A stretch of 64,000 nucleotides of DNA from Monarcha castaneiventris obscurior (lineage: Eukaryota; Chordata; Aves; Passeriformes; Monarchidae): positions 19,610,501 through 19,674,500 of the forward strand of contig JAMPIT010000258.1 of NCBI GenBank assembly GCA_026261815.1, in the 5' to 3' direction. Under the pieces are notes generated by a model. It saw only the letters and a list, made by a program, of their open reading frames with translations. It searched no databases and was not told where the DNA came from. A program made the position numbers and the translations under genes. Below, piece after piece: positions 23,581-37,000 of the stretch (its first letter is position 1; each line of letters opens with the position of its first letter).

Positions 23581-26500
23581 AGAACTAGCAGGCAAATCAG
23601 GAGCATGAGATGACTTTAGATAATTGGCAGCCCAGGACTGTATTTTCCAAGGAAAGTCTGCATTTTAAAGTGCCTGGATGGTTAACTCTGGAAATTAATG
23701 GCTTCACGTCTAGCTACTTAGTATGCAAACCAGGCTTCTTTTTACCTCTGTCTCATACATTTGGTACCACAGGAACTGTCCATCTTTCTTTCACATGGTT
23801 TTAAGCTGTAAGGTCCTGATAATTATTCCACTTTTCTTGCTTTCCTTGGCCAACATTTTAAGGTTTGGGATTTCCTTCCACTGTAGGCTATCAGCCAGAA
23901 AAGGATAAACTATCCAGTACACTGTGTGGGGCCAGGCCACTAGCTCCCACCTGCTAAACACCCCAAGCCAACGTTATATTTTACCACTTTGAAGCAGCCT
24001 GAATATCTTACTTCTTCCATTGTGCTCTTTTCCATTGATTTTCACCTTAGCAGCCTTGCTTGGTTTAACTCCTGGCAGTCAGGTAAATTGATATCAAACT
24101 GATAACCTGTGTAGCATATGCCATCTATAAAGGCAATGCATAACTGCTTAATACTCCACAGAAGATTTCTGTGATACTCTTGTCTGAAGGAAATTTGAGA
24201 GCTATGTGAACATGTTGTTTTTATATGACTGGTGTTCAGTAATGTAAAACTGTCATAATTTTGCACAGTGGTGTTTTTGCATTAAGTGAGTTTTTATGAA
24301 ATTCTATTACTAAACTAAGCACATTCTTGACAGTATTTCAATACTGTAGCCTAATTAATACTTGTAGAAGGTGCTTTTATAGAGAAGAAGTATTTAAATG
24401 CAAATGCAGTTCTTCAGACAAATGTTCTTTCTTGTGTTTGGACAATGAAACAAAGCAGTGCTTATTACTGATTCACTGCAAGGCTGTCATTTTGCACAGT
24501 TCGGTCTGCATGACATAAATCTAAAGAACAAAAGCAAATAAGTAATTTCATCATTATGGAAGGGACCAAGCTCAGCACTGTAACCTACAGTGTCTGTAAT
24601 GTATAATGGGGTATAGCTGTGTCACATGCAGTATTTAACACAGTAGAAAACAAGCACTATGATAAGCCATGTGATGTGAATACATTGACCTATTTTCATT
24701 TCTGCTGCTGTTCACTGCATATTGATTTTTGCTAACTGCATCTTAGTATATATTCATATATAGTCTTCATTGCTGGGATATGGGAGCTATTAAAAACATA
24801 CATTTCTGTGTATTTCAGTTAACTGTAATGCAAATTTTGTGGATGCTATGCAGTGTTTCTCTTCTGCTTTCAGAGAGTCACTCTGATAATTTAGGTTTCA
24901 TGCTTAGCCCTCCATTAAATATAAACTGTTAAATGAACCTTTTAGGGTTTATAAAATGTATCTGGAGCTTATTAATGCATTACTTTTTCAGGAGGGGCAT
25001 TTTCTTGAGTGGATTTAGGGAAATATTTTTCACTATGAGGACAGCTCAGCAATGAAGCAGTTTGCTCAGAGAAGCTCTACAGTCTCCATACTAGGAGATT
25101 TTCAAGACCAGGCAGGATAAAGCTCTGATCAACCTGGTTTGGTCTAATAACTGGTCATATGTGGTTTCTAGCATTAATCTGTGCAAATTAAAATTCCGAA
25201 GTCCTTACTTACAAAAAGCCTATTAAATATCCTGCCGTGCTGTATTGATATCCATTGACTATAATTTCTTGTGACTGTGATAACATTTTAAAGTGGTTGG
25301 ATGACTTAGGTCATCCAGGTGCACAGAGGTGAGTAGCATGTAAGAAACTGACATGAAGCGATTGCAAAATGCCATTGCTACTTCCTCATGTAGTAATTGT
25401 GATCCCACAGCAAAGTAACTCAAGCCCAATGGTGGTAATTTGACTACAGACTGATGATGATTCACATGTCTAGACAGGAGAGCCACTGTTCAGCTGAATT
25501 ACAAGCATATAAATTAAAGACTTGGATGTCTGTGAGGTATGATTATGGATAATTTGCTGGAGGAGCACAACATACGGTTGTATCATGGTACTCATGATCA
25601 AGCCATATAATACTACATGCTCTAGCTGGTGTCCCACAGCCAGTGGGCTTCCTCTCTGCCAGTGTGTATTCCAGCTGCTGTGACATCCTGCAGTCTAGAT
25701 CTCTCTAATAATTTCCATTTGCCATAGGCCAGGAGGATCTTCCCCCTTGGCAATCATTTCTATCTGTCAAGATATATCATTATATCTGTATTAGTTGCTG
25801 TTCCAGAAGTAAAACCAGAAAAACAAGCATAAGTTGACTAAAGCCTGCAATTTTAAAAAAGAGCAGAATGTGGCAGATTTATTCTTAAATCTCCAGAATT
25901 TTTGTTTTGAGAGAAGCTGTGTCTCTTAAGTTGTATGAAACACAGGTAACAAACATTAAAGACCATGAGCCATTGTCATGTCAATATTTTTGACTTGGTT
26001 CTTTTTCTGTCCCAGGGCATTTGTGTCAGACTGTATTGAGAAGAATTCTTTCTTTCAGGAAACCAATACCCATTCTCCTGCCAAATGCTGCTTTTGATAT
26101 GAAAAACACTTCCTTTGTGCTTTCCCTTCTTCCAAGTAACAATGCTTTTCTCCTGACGCATTGTTATAAAACATGTTTTTTGTGCATGTTGGAATTCATT
26201 CTTTTCTTCCCTTGGTGTGTTTACCTGTGCAGAAAACTGGTTCCTTCTGAGACTACCCTTAAGTCAAATTTAACTGGAATATTGTAATGTAGATTGTAAT
26301 AATATATTTTTATTTCATTTGTATCCAGTTTTATCAACTGGATTTCTACCCAGTTAGGAAAGGAAACCTGTTACTAAGGGATTCTATTTATTGTTCTTTC
26401 TGCCATTACCAATCTTTTATGTTTCCATCTTCCTGAGGAAATGTAATATTAGATTCTTACCATTCTGCATTTGCTTTGTCCTTTGTTAATCATATTCTCT

Positions 26501-29500
26501 TCAGTTTCAATGGCATGAGTGCACAAGTATGGTCAGTCAAAGAGGGGAAAACTTCATCCAGATCTCAGTGAATGATGAAAAATAGTAGGTCTGGACAAAG
26601 TTTTAGTTTTGGAAATCTATTTCCCTAGGGTCAGATTTCAGAAAATTCAACAGTTTATAGGAACAGATTGCTTATTTCTTCATTCTTTCAGTAGTTTGTC
26701 TGAGGTCGGAATTTGCATGTGTAATGTGAGTGTGATTACAGGTCAGACTCAGTGCACCTGTACTGAAATAGTAATGACTTGTCATACACATGGAGTGAAA
26801 ATCCTTTCTCTTGCATCCTTTTACAACCACAGTTGATTTTTCTCCAATATAGTATGCAGGCTTAAATTTTAGGAGTATGCATCCTGTTTCTGTATTTATT
26901 GGAGAAAAACCTGAGAAACTCTGAATCCTTGAAAAGCTTTCTGTAAGCATACATGAGAGCTGTGACCCCAGCCTTTCCTTAGACCAGCAGGTCTACTTGC
27001 ATGAATAAAAGTCCCATATTGGTCTCCGAATTGAGAAAATTTTACCTTAAAAAACTGTCTTTCATAATGAAAGAAAAAACAAAAGCTTCATTCTGTTACT
27101 AAGTTACAGGATATGTGGGACCATTTGGCAATGCACTGGAAGGTCTATCAGAGATTAATGGCAGTATCATAGTTTTTCAAGTCCAATTTGACTATCTTCT
27201 GTACTAAGTCACTCAAAATCTAGGTGTTGTCCTGGTGTGGTGATTAGGACAGGCCAGATTGCATTGACCTCACCAGCTGTGACAATTCATTTTTGTTTTC
27301 TCTTTCCCCGCTGTTATTCTCACTTTCTTTTAAGACCATCAGTTTTTATTCTTCAGCAGAATCTTTTCACTAGCTAAGCTGGATTGGAGGATTGAAAGGC
27401 CATCATCTTTTCTCTGTCACCTGTCATGAAATAGAGGCAAGAGCTTCTACATACACACATATTTACCAAATACAGCAAGCTGTAACTGTTAAACACTGAG
27501 TTGATTTCAAAGCATTTGAGTGACAAAATAGAAGGCTAATGCTTCTGACTGAGTCTGCTTGACTCTTATCAGTGAACAGAGTGCAACAGTTTTTCATCAA
27601 AACCATTTCTAAAAAATCTCTTTTATATTATTCTTAAGAGTCAGAAGGAATAATACACATTCAGAAATCTGGAATGCAAAATTATACCTGTGTTGCATAC
27701 ATATAACCATGCAGTCTTTATAAAATAGCTAAGTCACATGAACCCATTGATAGATAAGATAGATAAGGGAAATATGTAAAAGCCCAATCTGTGTCCATAT
27801 GTGTTTACTTCATTTCTGGTGAAAGGGAATCTTTATGGTTTGATCAAGTACTTGTCAGAGAACCAGAGAGTTATGAACAAATACTGTTGTTGTGTCTTGT
27901 AATTGATAGATACCTCTGTTTGTAAGTCTGTCATTTGTAGTATTCTATTAATGCACCTAAACTTATGTTCACTTTATTCAGGTTTTTGTGTTTGGGAAGA
28001 AAAATGTTGAAAGATTTCTTGAAATAGAAATTTTTTAGGAGAATTAGCAAAGTTGAAAAGCATTCCTAAGTTTAAGGGGAATGTCCATAGAATTTATTGT
28101 TTGAGCTCACCATCCAAGTCATTTTATTCAGTTCCAGTACTTGTTTTACAAATGTTCTGAAAACCAGTGTTTGAGACTCTCAGGGGAAAGGCAGGCTATT
28201 TATTTAATTTGTCAGGTCTGGCATAAATCATAACCCTGTTGCACTTGATGTTGTACAAACAGAGTTAATAAATGATCCTTGCCCCAGGTGCTTAGGAATT
28301 AAGTCTAAGACATAAGATGGTGTGTAGATATGACAAATAGAAGAGTAAAGAAACTCAATAAATAGTGCCAGTTAGGAAGACAGATTGCTTCCTGGCATAT
28401 CAGCATCAAGGGTTTTGTAGACTTCTCAGAAAGGCCAAGTTTTCATAAAGGATTTAAAGGGCAGGGGGAGGGGAATATCTTTACAGTATTTGTAGGGAAA
28501 TCCTTGCAATCATGAGAGGGAATTTGGAATAAAAGCTGGAGTTAGCTTGTATGGAAGTCAGTAGACAATTTAGCTTGTTATACAGTTTTAGGGCATAACA
28601 TCTCACTTATGGCTGAGGGTAAGGTGCAGCTTGCTTTATTCTCTAGATTTAGAACATAGATAGGAAAAAAGTTAGTAGGTGGAGGTGTTATGAAGATAGT
28701 CTGAAATTACTAAGGGAGATTCCAAAGACTGTTACAGTTATTCCTTCCTTATTTGACTGACAAATCTAAAGGCTCAGTGTTAGAACACTGGATTTCCCTT
28801 CAAATATTTCACTTCAAATTGCATGAGCAGGTAATGGTGAATTTTCTAGTTCTGATATCAAGATGAGTTTGGTTAATTACTTCAATGAGTAAACAGATAC
28901 CTATCTATCAGTGTATATATCTCTCTCTATATCTTGAATGGAACATGCATAGAGAAAGAGAAGAAGCTGGCTATCCCATAACAATGTAATAAATGACTTC
29001 CTCATACCAATAATGAAAAGCAAACTGGCAGAGCATCTAAAAGTACAGAAGTAAAAATAGTTTTAGTTCATCATTTAGAGGAAATTATCCTTTGAGATGT
29101 CTGGTAGACTGCCAGTGCCTCAGCCTTCATACCCAAATGCATAGGAAGAGTAGAGAGGCAATTAATGAAAGGATTTTCTTTTTTGTAAGATAAAAGGTTT
29201 TTTTAATGATTCTACAGCAACTGTAATTATTTAAGAACAGCACTAATTCCGAGCATAAATTTGAATATATGGGTAGTTAGTGCAAGCTCTCACATTTGTA
29301 CTGTGGAATGAACAAAAAACATAATTAATCGCATGTATTTACCAAATAACTGAAAGTAGCAAAAGCTTTTAGCTCTGAGAAGGTAACATTGTGGAGGCTG
29401 TATAAGGCAAGAGGGTTAAAAGAGCTAACTGAAATCATCCTGATTCAGCAAAGCTGACTGAAGTACTTACACATTCCCTGTTAAGCAATCTTTGTATCAC

Positions 29501-29948
29501 GATGTGATCAGACTGAGCTAAATGTGCATAATCCTTCAGCAACTTGCACCATAACCTGTAAGGAAGAACAAAAATGCTGAGGAGTGTCTGTGGAAAAGGG
29601 AAGAAGTTACATTATACTATTTCATCAGTATACAGTGATCTGTGACAGTTCAACAGGTCAGAAAAGGTAGATTAACTCAAGGAAGAGCAAGGCAAAAAAA
29701 TTCCTTGATTAAAATTGCAAGTATCACATGACACTGCTCTGAAGGGGTAGCACATGTATATCTGAATACTATTGGTTTCTGTTACTTAACACAGATCTGG
29801 TGCAACTGTAATTTTCAGTGACAGTAGCAATGTCATTCTTCATATGCACGGATTAATTGGAAACTACAGTTTGTCCCATCCTGTGGAAGACAAAAAGTTT
29901 CTTCTGATAGTTGAGTAGGGCTTCCTTGAAAGCCCCAAGTGGGTGGGC
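23581..29948. other. Unique AT-rich noncoding DNA
   Basis: No gene or transposon is recognised across this long stretch. Small dyads such as 26323-26343 (8-bp arms, 5-nt loop) are of the size expected by chance. A GATAA-like repeat at about 27752-27768 and a CT/TA-rich patch at about 28900-28935 are minor low-complexity sequence. Confidence 0.5.
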
Positions 29949-30028
29949 TTTTTGTGTGTGTGCTGCTTTTTCTGGTTTTTTGTTGTTGGTTTTTTGTTTT
30001 GTTTTGTTTTTTAAATTTTTTTTCTTTA
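29949..30028 (+). repeat. T/G-rich low-complexity tract
   Basis: Runs of T4-T8 separated by G or GTG (TTTTTTGTTGTTGG, TTTTGTTTTGTTTTTT) fill the tract. Frames through it are Phe/Leu-rich on plus and Lys/Asn/Gln-rich on minus (29833-30129), and are therefore spurious. Confidence 0.85.
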
Positions 30029-33000
30029 TATTGAAACAAACTGCACATGCTGTAGTAATTATTCTTCCAGTACTGTGGTTCTGTGATGGAACATACACTG
30101 TAATAATCAGACCAATTTTTATTGCGTAATTGTAAGTGACAGATGTCTGAGGCTCACAGTCATTTTAGCCTGACATTTGCAATTATTGCAGCAGTATTGA
30201 TGGAAAAGGATGAAGGAGCTCTCAGATGCCAAACCTCATTATTTCAACTTTATGTAGAGCTGTCAAGTCCTAATAATTCCGCAGGGATTTAGCCTTTACA
30301 GAATAAAAAGGCATGCAAAAGGTTTTCATAACAATCTTAAAACTATTACAGACCATCAAAATGTAAATGATCATAGTTTAATGAATATCTAATGACTGTC
30401 TTTTATAACTTTCACTTAGTAATTTTAAAATTATGCCCTATTTTCTAAGTGGCATAGTGGTCAACAGTAATATCCCTTAAATAAGTCTTAAAACTGTCTA
30501 TTTTTCCTGGCATCTTAGAATTGTGATTCATGAGAGTGCATGGTCTAGTCCAATGAAAATATACCCAATGTGTAATAAAATGGATTGGATAGTTTTTCTT
30601 TTCATCTGACATCTTCATGTCAACAATCTGCAGTCTGGTCTTTCAAGTCTTTTCAAAGGCAGATAATTTATAAAGAGCTTCTGTGCTTTATTTTTAAGAC
30701 ACTTTCATGAAAAATGAGTCATACCCAGTACGTTGCTGAACTCTTTTGTAGTATTGTAGAATACTTTAAAATGAAATGAATCCATGGAGAATTGATTTTG
30801 GCCTATACCCTCTTTTTTTTTGGAGATTCTGAATACCTACCTGTAAAATGCTATTTTTTAAATCTTAGTGTGCTCAGGAAGCTAACTCAGGTTTAAAATC
30901 TCAGATGAAAGAAGCATATTCTTTGTATTAGACCAAGCTGTTTCTGTTTAATGACTTTTCTTCTGACACCCTCTGCAAAGGCAGATACCGGATTGTGCCT
31001 TAAAGGTGACCCTTTGTATCTGCTGGCAGGCTGCTTAACACGAAGGCTTTTTCATATTGACAATTCTATTCCTTTCGTAGTTTTTAGCTTCACAAGAAGT
31101 CTACATGAAACTTAGCACTTTGACCAGCACAGTTACTTCTTCTTTATGGATGAAAGAAGCTGATGTTTTTAGATATAATGAGTGGGCACTGAAAATGCAT
31201 CCAGAGACAAAATAGGCTCTTATGGAATACCAGTGTGTTCCACTCGGTTATATTTATTTGTTAAAACTTAGGTTAACTGTATTTCACTTTTTAAATTGGA
31301 TTCAGAGGTGTTGCTTTAACTCCACATTTGTAACAATGAATTACAGCAGTCTAACAGAGGAGGTGAAAGATACAACAGGTTCAGAGCAAGAGGCTGCAAT
31401 ATTTCTGTTTGACTGAAATGGACCAAGGTTTAACTGCTGTGATAATGTGTTTGTTCAAGAACAGAAACAATCTGATAGGATTTCCAGTCTGCTTAGAGCT
31501 CTTCTGAAGAAAAAATGCTCATAAAATGTAAGCAGACTTTTGCTTACTTTCTTAAAGTTTTTGATTTTCAGCCACAACTGGTAACAGTTTCGTAGTCTGA
31601 TAAAGAAGCTGAAATCAAGTTTCTATTTATCCATTGATTTGCTGAAACATATTTATACTCCTGACAGCCTCTCATGATGTCTTTGGCTGTCCCAGGATGG
31701 AAGATGTTGCTTTTTCATGACCAGGCTCTGCTCATTGCAATTCGGCATGGACTTGGGACCACTATTGGGAGCCCTTTTGGACTCCAGCTTTCTGCACTCA
31801 TCCTTTCAAAGCATTATCCAAACCTTCCAAGGCAGGTGCTGGATTATATCCAGTGTGTTTCAACACTAGTTTACTTTTGTATGAAACTGTTGGTCTCAGT
31901 GATAAAGTACCACTGACCTCTCGGTGTTAATTTTTATTAGAATACATAAAAATTATGTTATTAAAGCAAATTCTTGTTTTTTCAGTATATCCAAAAGCCT
32001 GAGATTGGTGGATAATAACACTTCTAACTCCTACCTATCACTTTTGGATTTTGAGAAAAATGTAGAGACAGAAATCCAACCTCATTTGAAACATAGGTCT
32101 ATTTCTTCTTCAGAATGCCACAGAATTGTGAGCAAAGCATTATAGCAGTAAACCCAAAAGAATCTTTGTGAGATACAAGACTCAAAAAGAGAAATAAGAA
32201 TAGCAGAAACAAACAGAAATGGATTTATAAGTAAGGCAAAACTGAAAAGAACTATAAAACTCTTTGCCCAAATCCTGAGCCCTGTTCATTTTCTTATTCT
32301 AATTTACATTGTGTAATTCCAGTGAAAATTGATCTACAACAAGTTAAAGAACACAAGATCTATTAAGATGCAGACAGCAAAATGGTAAGAGGACAATTTT
32401 GTGCAATTGAAAATGAAGAATAAATCTCTCTTTCTACCCAGCAGTGATAGCACTCTAGGAAATTATGTGGCTTTACGGAAACTGTTCTTTGGCCAGAAGA
32501 ATTAGAGCTCTGCTAAAGTCACAGAAGTGCAGCAGGCATGCTTGAGGGAAGGAGGTACATAGCATCACTGACATGGAAGTGCTTTTATAGAAATATGCTT
32601 TATAGCTATATGAAGTTTTGACCTGGGCTGCAGTACTTGCTTATTGAAAGTTTTTTTGTCTAATTTTTAATAACAATCAGTTTTTCATCCAATAGTCATC
32701 AAGACATGATAGCATTTGATGTATTCTTCCTTCACAGCTCAAAGACCATCAAGAATCTGGCTGTTGGCTTGACTTTTGTGTTTGCTGTGAATAATTACTG
32801 TATATCTTACGCTCACTCTTTTTTCCCACTTCAATTTGTAGTTCGCTAGTTTGCCTGGAGCCAGTAATTTGTTGCTATGACTGTTGGATGCTATCCCATG
32901 CTTTGTGTCTTTAACGAGCTCAATGGTTTGTTTTGAGCTTCCGCATCTGGTTAAGATAATAAGCTTGACATCTCTGTTAGTCACAGCCCTGCCTGCAGTG

Positions 33001-33388
33001 AAGGGCAGACTGAGTTGTGGGCTTAAAATAGATTTTTCTTCTCTAGTCTGTGTGCTCAAGCCTACAATAATTACTGAACAAAATGTTCTTAGACATTTGC
33101 CTGAATAGCATCAATCAATGGCACTGTTCATGAAGGAGAAAACTATTTTTGAGACATAAAGAGGCTATGCATATAAGCTGGCATTTAGTTTCCTGTAGTT
33201 CCAAAATCTAGACCTGTCATTTTGTTTGCATTGTAATTTAATCAGTAGGTACACTTTGATCAGACAGCTAAAAGTCTGTGTGTACTCTTTCCCTACAAAA
33301 CAACAGACTGGGAGGGCCACTCCCTTCTGTCCTGAAACAATAGACCATTAGCTCTTTGTTACATCAATAGCCATATTGGGTTGGTTTC
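30029..33388. other. Unique AT-rich noncoding DNA
   Basis: No gene is recognised. An acceptor/donor pair around 32322-32388 is weak. The 80-codon frame at 31674-31916 and the 106-codon minus frame at 32739-33059 have no recognisable domain. Confidence 0.5.
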
Positions 33389-33436
33389 GTTGCATAGATG
33401 GACACTGAAGGAAAATTCAGTGTTCATCTATGCTAC
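33389..33436. other. Inverted repeat, 18-bp arms, 6-nt loop
   Basis: The arm 33392-33409 (GCATAGATGGACACTGAA) pairs with 33416-33433 (TTCAGTGTTCATCTATGC) at every position, with one G:T pair that becomes a G:U wobble in a plus-strand transcript. The loop is GGAAAA. After a single T/T mismatch two further pairs form on each side, giving about 48 nt. It is compact and stable but slightly short for a standard vertebrate pre-miRNA. No miRNA family is recognised. Confidence 0.93.
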
Positions 33437-33699
33437 AGGAAACTGACAGAAACAGCAATAAAATCCAGGGAGAATCTTCACATAGTGAGTGACGTGAAGA
33501 GGTGGGGTTTTTTTATCCAGAGAATAGGGATAGTCTTGATTTATTAAAATGGGCCTTGTCTCTCTTTTGTAGAAATTCTCCAAGACTAATTTAACCTTTT
33601 GCTCTGCAAGCCGTTCCCTCAGGAATCCTCCTTGCACCAGGTGGAGCCTTAAACCAGGTAGATTCTATGGAGCCTCTTGCATTAAAAGATGCACATTAA

Positions 33700-34060
33700 G
33701 AATGTATCTTCTGGGGCCAGCTGTTGCAGCTATTAGTAGCCACAGCGGGAACTGGCAGAGTATTTATTTTTAAATTGGTCTTAAATGCAACAGAAGATGT
33801 AGTATCTGGTGTCTGGCAGAGCTCCATAGATTAGCAAGTCATGAAGTCCCATGGTCATGTGAGCAGGGAGGATGGGTAATTAGAGCACAGTCACACAAAT
33901 GCTGCTCTGGAGTGACAGGTTGGGGCTGGCTGCTGATCTGAAAGAACTGCCACGGGGCACACTCTCAATCAGCTGCAAATGCAATTAGCATTAGCTGAGT
34001 ACTGCGACTTGTCCAGGCGTGTAAGCCATTACTTAACAAAATATTGTTTCTGATATGCAA
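33700..34060. promoter_or_regulatory. Candidate conserved noncoding element (enhancer-like)
   Basis: This block is less AT-rich than its flanks, non-repetitive and motif-dense. It contains homeodomain-type cores around 33975-33995 (GCAAATGCAATTAGCATTAG) next to an AGCTGC E-box-like word, and CpGs retained at CAGCGGG, CCACGGGG, TGCGACT and GGCGTG. This texture is typical of vertebrate developmental enhancers, but conservation cannot be assessed from one sequence. Confidence 0.3.
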
Positions 34061-37000
34061 GTTATTCAAGAAAGACAAGGGGGTAGCTGTATTTTAGCCA
34101 CTGGGTACAATTACTTTTTGGGAAATGGCAGAGTTTGGAGGAAACATCAGTGCTATCCCTGAAACATGTTATCCATTGTATTTGTTTCACAAGGAGTCCA
34201 GTTCTCTGATAAAATACAATTAGGACAGCATAAAAAGTATTTAAAAGTTGGGTAAGAATGAAAAAAATAGGAACATAACATTTTTTCAGACCTCTCCTCC
34301 TCACATGGTGAGCACCGAGGCCCATGTGGGTTTAAAGAAAGGAAGAGAGTTTCATGATTTCTTCCATCAGGTGAAAGAAGTCACCAAAGTCTCACGGCTA
34401 TGTTGAATAAATTACTGCCTGCGACTCACAGAGGCATCAAAGTTATTAAATTGAACTACACATTTGTTTTCTTTCCATTTAAACATCAAAGCAAAAATGA
34501 TCATGCATGAAGATCAACAAGAGAGAGAATATGAAATTGGTTTTAGAATCTATAGAACCTGGATCTACAAGTGGATTTACCATGGATTTTCTTTATAAAA
34601 AACAGAAGGAGAAGTGGTCTTTTATATACCAGCAATTCCTGAAGAATCTTGCATTTCACATAAATTGTGAAAAATTATAGAAATAAGTATTCCAATGAAT
34701 TCAGTAATAACATATAAAATTAAACCTGTAGCCTTAAAGTACTTAGAAGATGCTGGTCTAATTTTGAAAATGTGTATTCATGGTTGTTTTGGTGTGCTAC
34801 TGCTGAGGCCAGATAAGTAGCCTGTAAACAGTTGATTGTTATAGAAAGCCAAATAAGTGTCATATTGACAGGTGGAGACACAAGAAATAGTTTCATTGCC
34901 TCATTTGAAGGAATACAATCTTGTCTAGTAACTTGCAAAACCAATTATTTGAAAGGGAGTTTTTAACATGGAAAACTACCTTCATCTTCCAGTATCTTTC
35001 TGAACTGAGGTCTAATGATGGAAAAATGATTTTTCATCTCAAGGTGCAATTTCAGTTTCCAATACTGTTGACTTCTAAATGTAAAACTGCCTCTATGTAC
35101 CATTTTTGCTGACTGTTAACACACCTGAGCTGTGCACAGGGTCTAGGCCATGCATGTTCACTAGGCTTTTACATCTGGATCACATGCAGAGAGAGAGAGA
35201 CAGGCATCTGTCAATCTGGCCATGTTTTGCTGCTGAATGCTTTGTGGAAATGTAGGCAGTATTGGAGTTTTGAGCTAGTGGAGACGGCTATAAATGAAAA
35301 CCATGGTGTTTCATGGTCCAGAGTTATGACACAAAGTGAATAAGTTCAAGTTCATCCTTTCTAAAGTCGAACAGAATTAAAAAATATATATTTCAAGGGA
35401 AATAGTGTGAATTCTTGTGTTATTTTTGGGTGCAAAATCTAAGCTGTTACGAGAAGCAAGAATAAAAAAGCAGCTTTTTGTTCCATAGTGCTGTTTTTAT
35501 TACATTTGTATTGACTTAAAATGTGAAAATTATCAAAAGAAGTCCTACTTCTTATTTGACATTTAGTTTAGAATCCTAAGATCTTATGAGGAGCCTTTAG
35601 GATCCAAATCCAGCTTTCACAAATCAGACTTCTTTAGTCCAAGTTGAGTGCATCCATCAAACAGGCAGCTTGAAGCTGGCATGACTTGGAAGAAGTAGAC
35701 CTTCTCAGCATGGAGGGCATGACTATGACAAGCATATGACTGACAGGATATTTTTTCCCAAAGACTGCTTTACCTGCAACATTTTATCTACATAGAACTC
35801 TGCAGGGTTCTATTTCCTGTAACAGAAGGAGTTTCACCATATAAAAAGTATGATAAAAACACATTTTTGAAGAGGAGGGTTGTGGTAAGTAAAGCCCTCA
35901 TGCTATCTATTTAAAATAATATAAAATTAAAAAAAAAAAGAGTTGCTGCTTCTAATATATGTGGTAAGTGCCTGTGCTCAGTTGCATCACTTTGATCAGT
36001 CTCATCCCCTTCCCTGTGTTTGCATGTTGCCTGCCTCTGTTCCCTTGGGAATTCTCAGGAAAGGAACCTTGACTCTAAGGCTGGAAATCAATGATATGGG
36101 ATCAGAAGATTACTACCATTAAATTGTTGCTACCCGTATTAAAGCCATCCAGAAATAGTAAATGACTCAAGTCTTGCTTCTCACTCCAGATATTAAATGT
36201 AAAGTTAAACAGGACCTTTAGATTGTAGATTCTCCTTGGCTTGTTTCGTAATTGCTAGCTTTGCTACTTCAGGTGTTAAGGTGGGAATATGCAGAGCTGT
36301 GGGATTTAATACCATCAATGTTCCTTCAACTCCAGAGAGACAGATTTTTCATGCCAGACATCTTGCAGGGTGATGGGCTGCTGAGTAAGATCCTGCTTTC
36401 CAAGAATTTTAAAGATTTATGGATAGTCTTCATGAACACTCTCCTTTCTCCATTGTTCTCTTAACTTCTGCCCCAAAGTTGATACATATGATTTTAATCT
36501 GTGTATGTAAATACTACAATTCCAGTTAGGGATGCATCCAAGAAGGAAAGCATCTGTACTGTTTTCAGATCTTATCAACTTGTGCTAATTTTCCTTTCCT
36601 AACCCAAAATCTTGTAGGGCTTGAAAGGGAAGTTAATTTTTATTAGTACTGAAGTAAATCTGCAGATGGAGAGGACCTGTTAAGTCTCTGCGCAGACTAT
36701 ATTCACTTAATTCTAAAGAATGGTGACACCATAGAACATTGAAATTTCTCAGCATTACCTTATTTATTTGGGTAAGAAGACATAGGGAATATATAAACCA
36801 TATGTTTTTCTTATCCCATAAATTTTCCTCAGAGCAGTTTCAAGGACATTTCCCTTAAGAAAGTAGATGCAAATCTCTAAGAATATTAGTGCTCTGAAAA
36901 ACACATCTTTACAGATGAATACATGACATTAAAGAATATAATTGATGTCAAGATATGAAGGTCTTATAATTCTAAAGAAATATTACTATTTCAAAGAAAT

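Noticed and set aside
26323..26343. 8-bp dyad ATCCAGTT/AACTGGAT with 5-nt loop
   Set aside because: Arms of 7-10 bp with small loops (also 25297, 40517, 42367, 44279, 54813) are expected many times in 64 kb.
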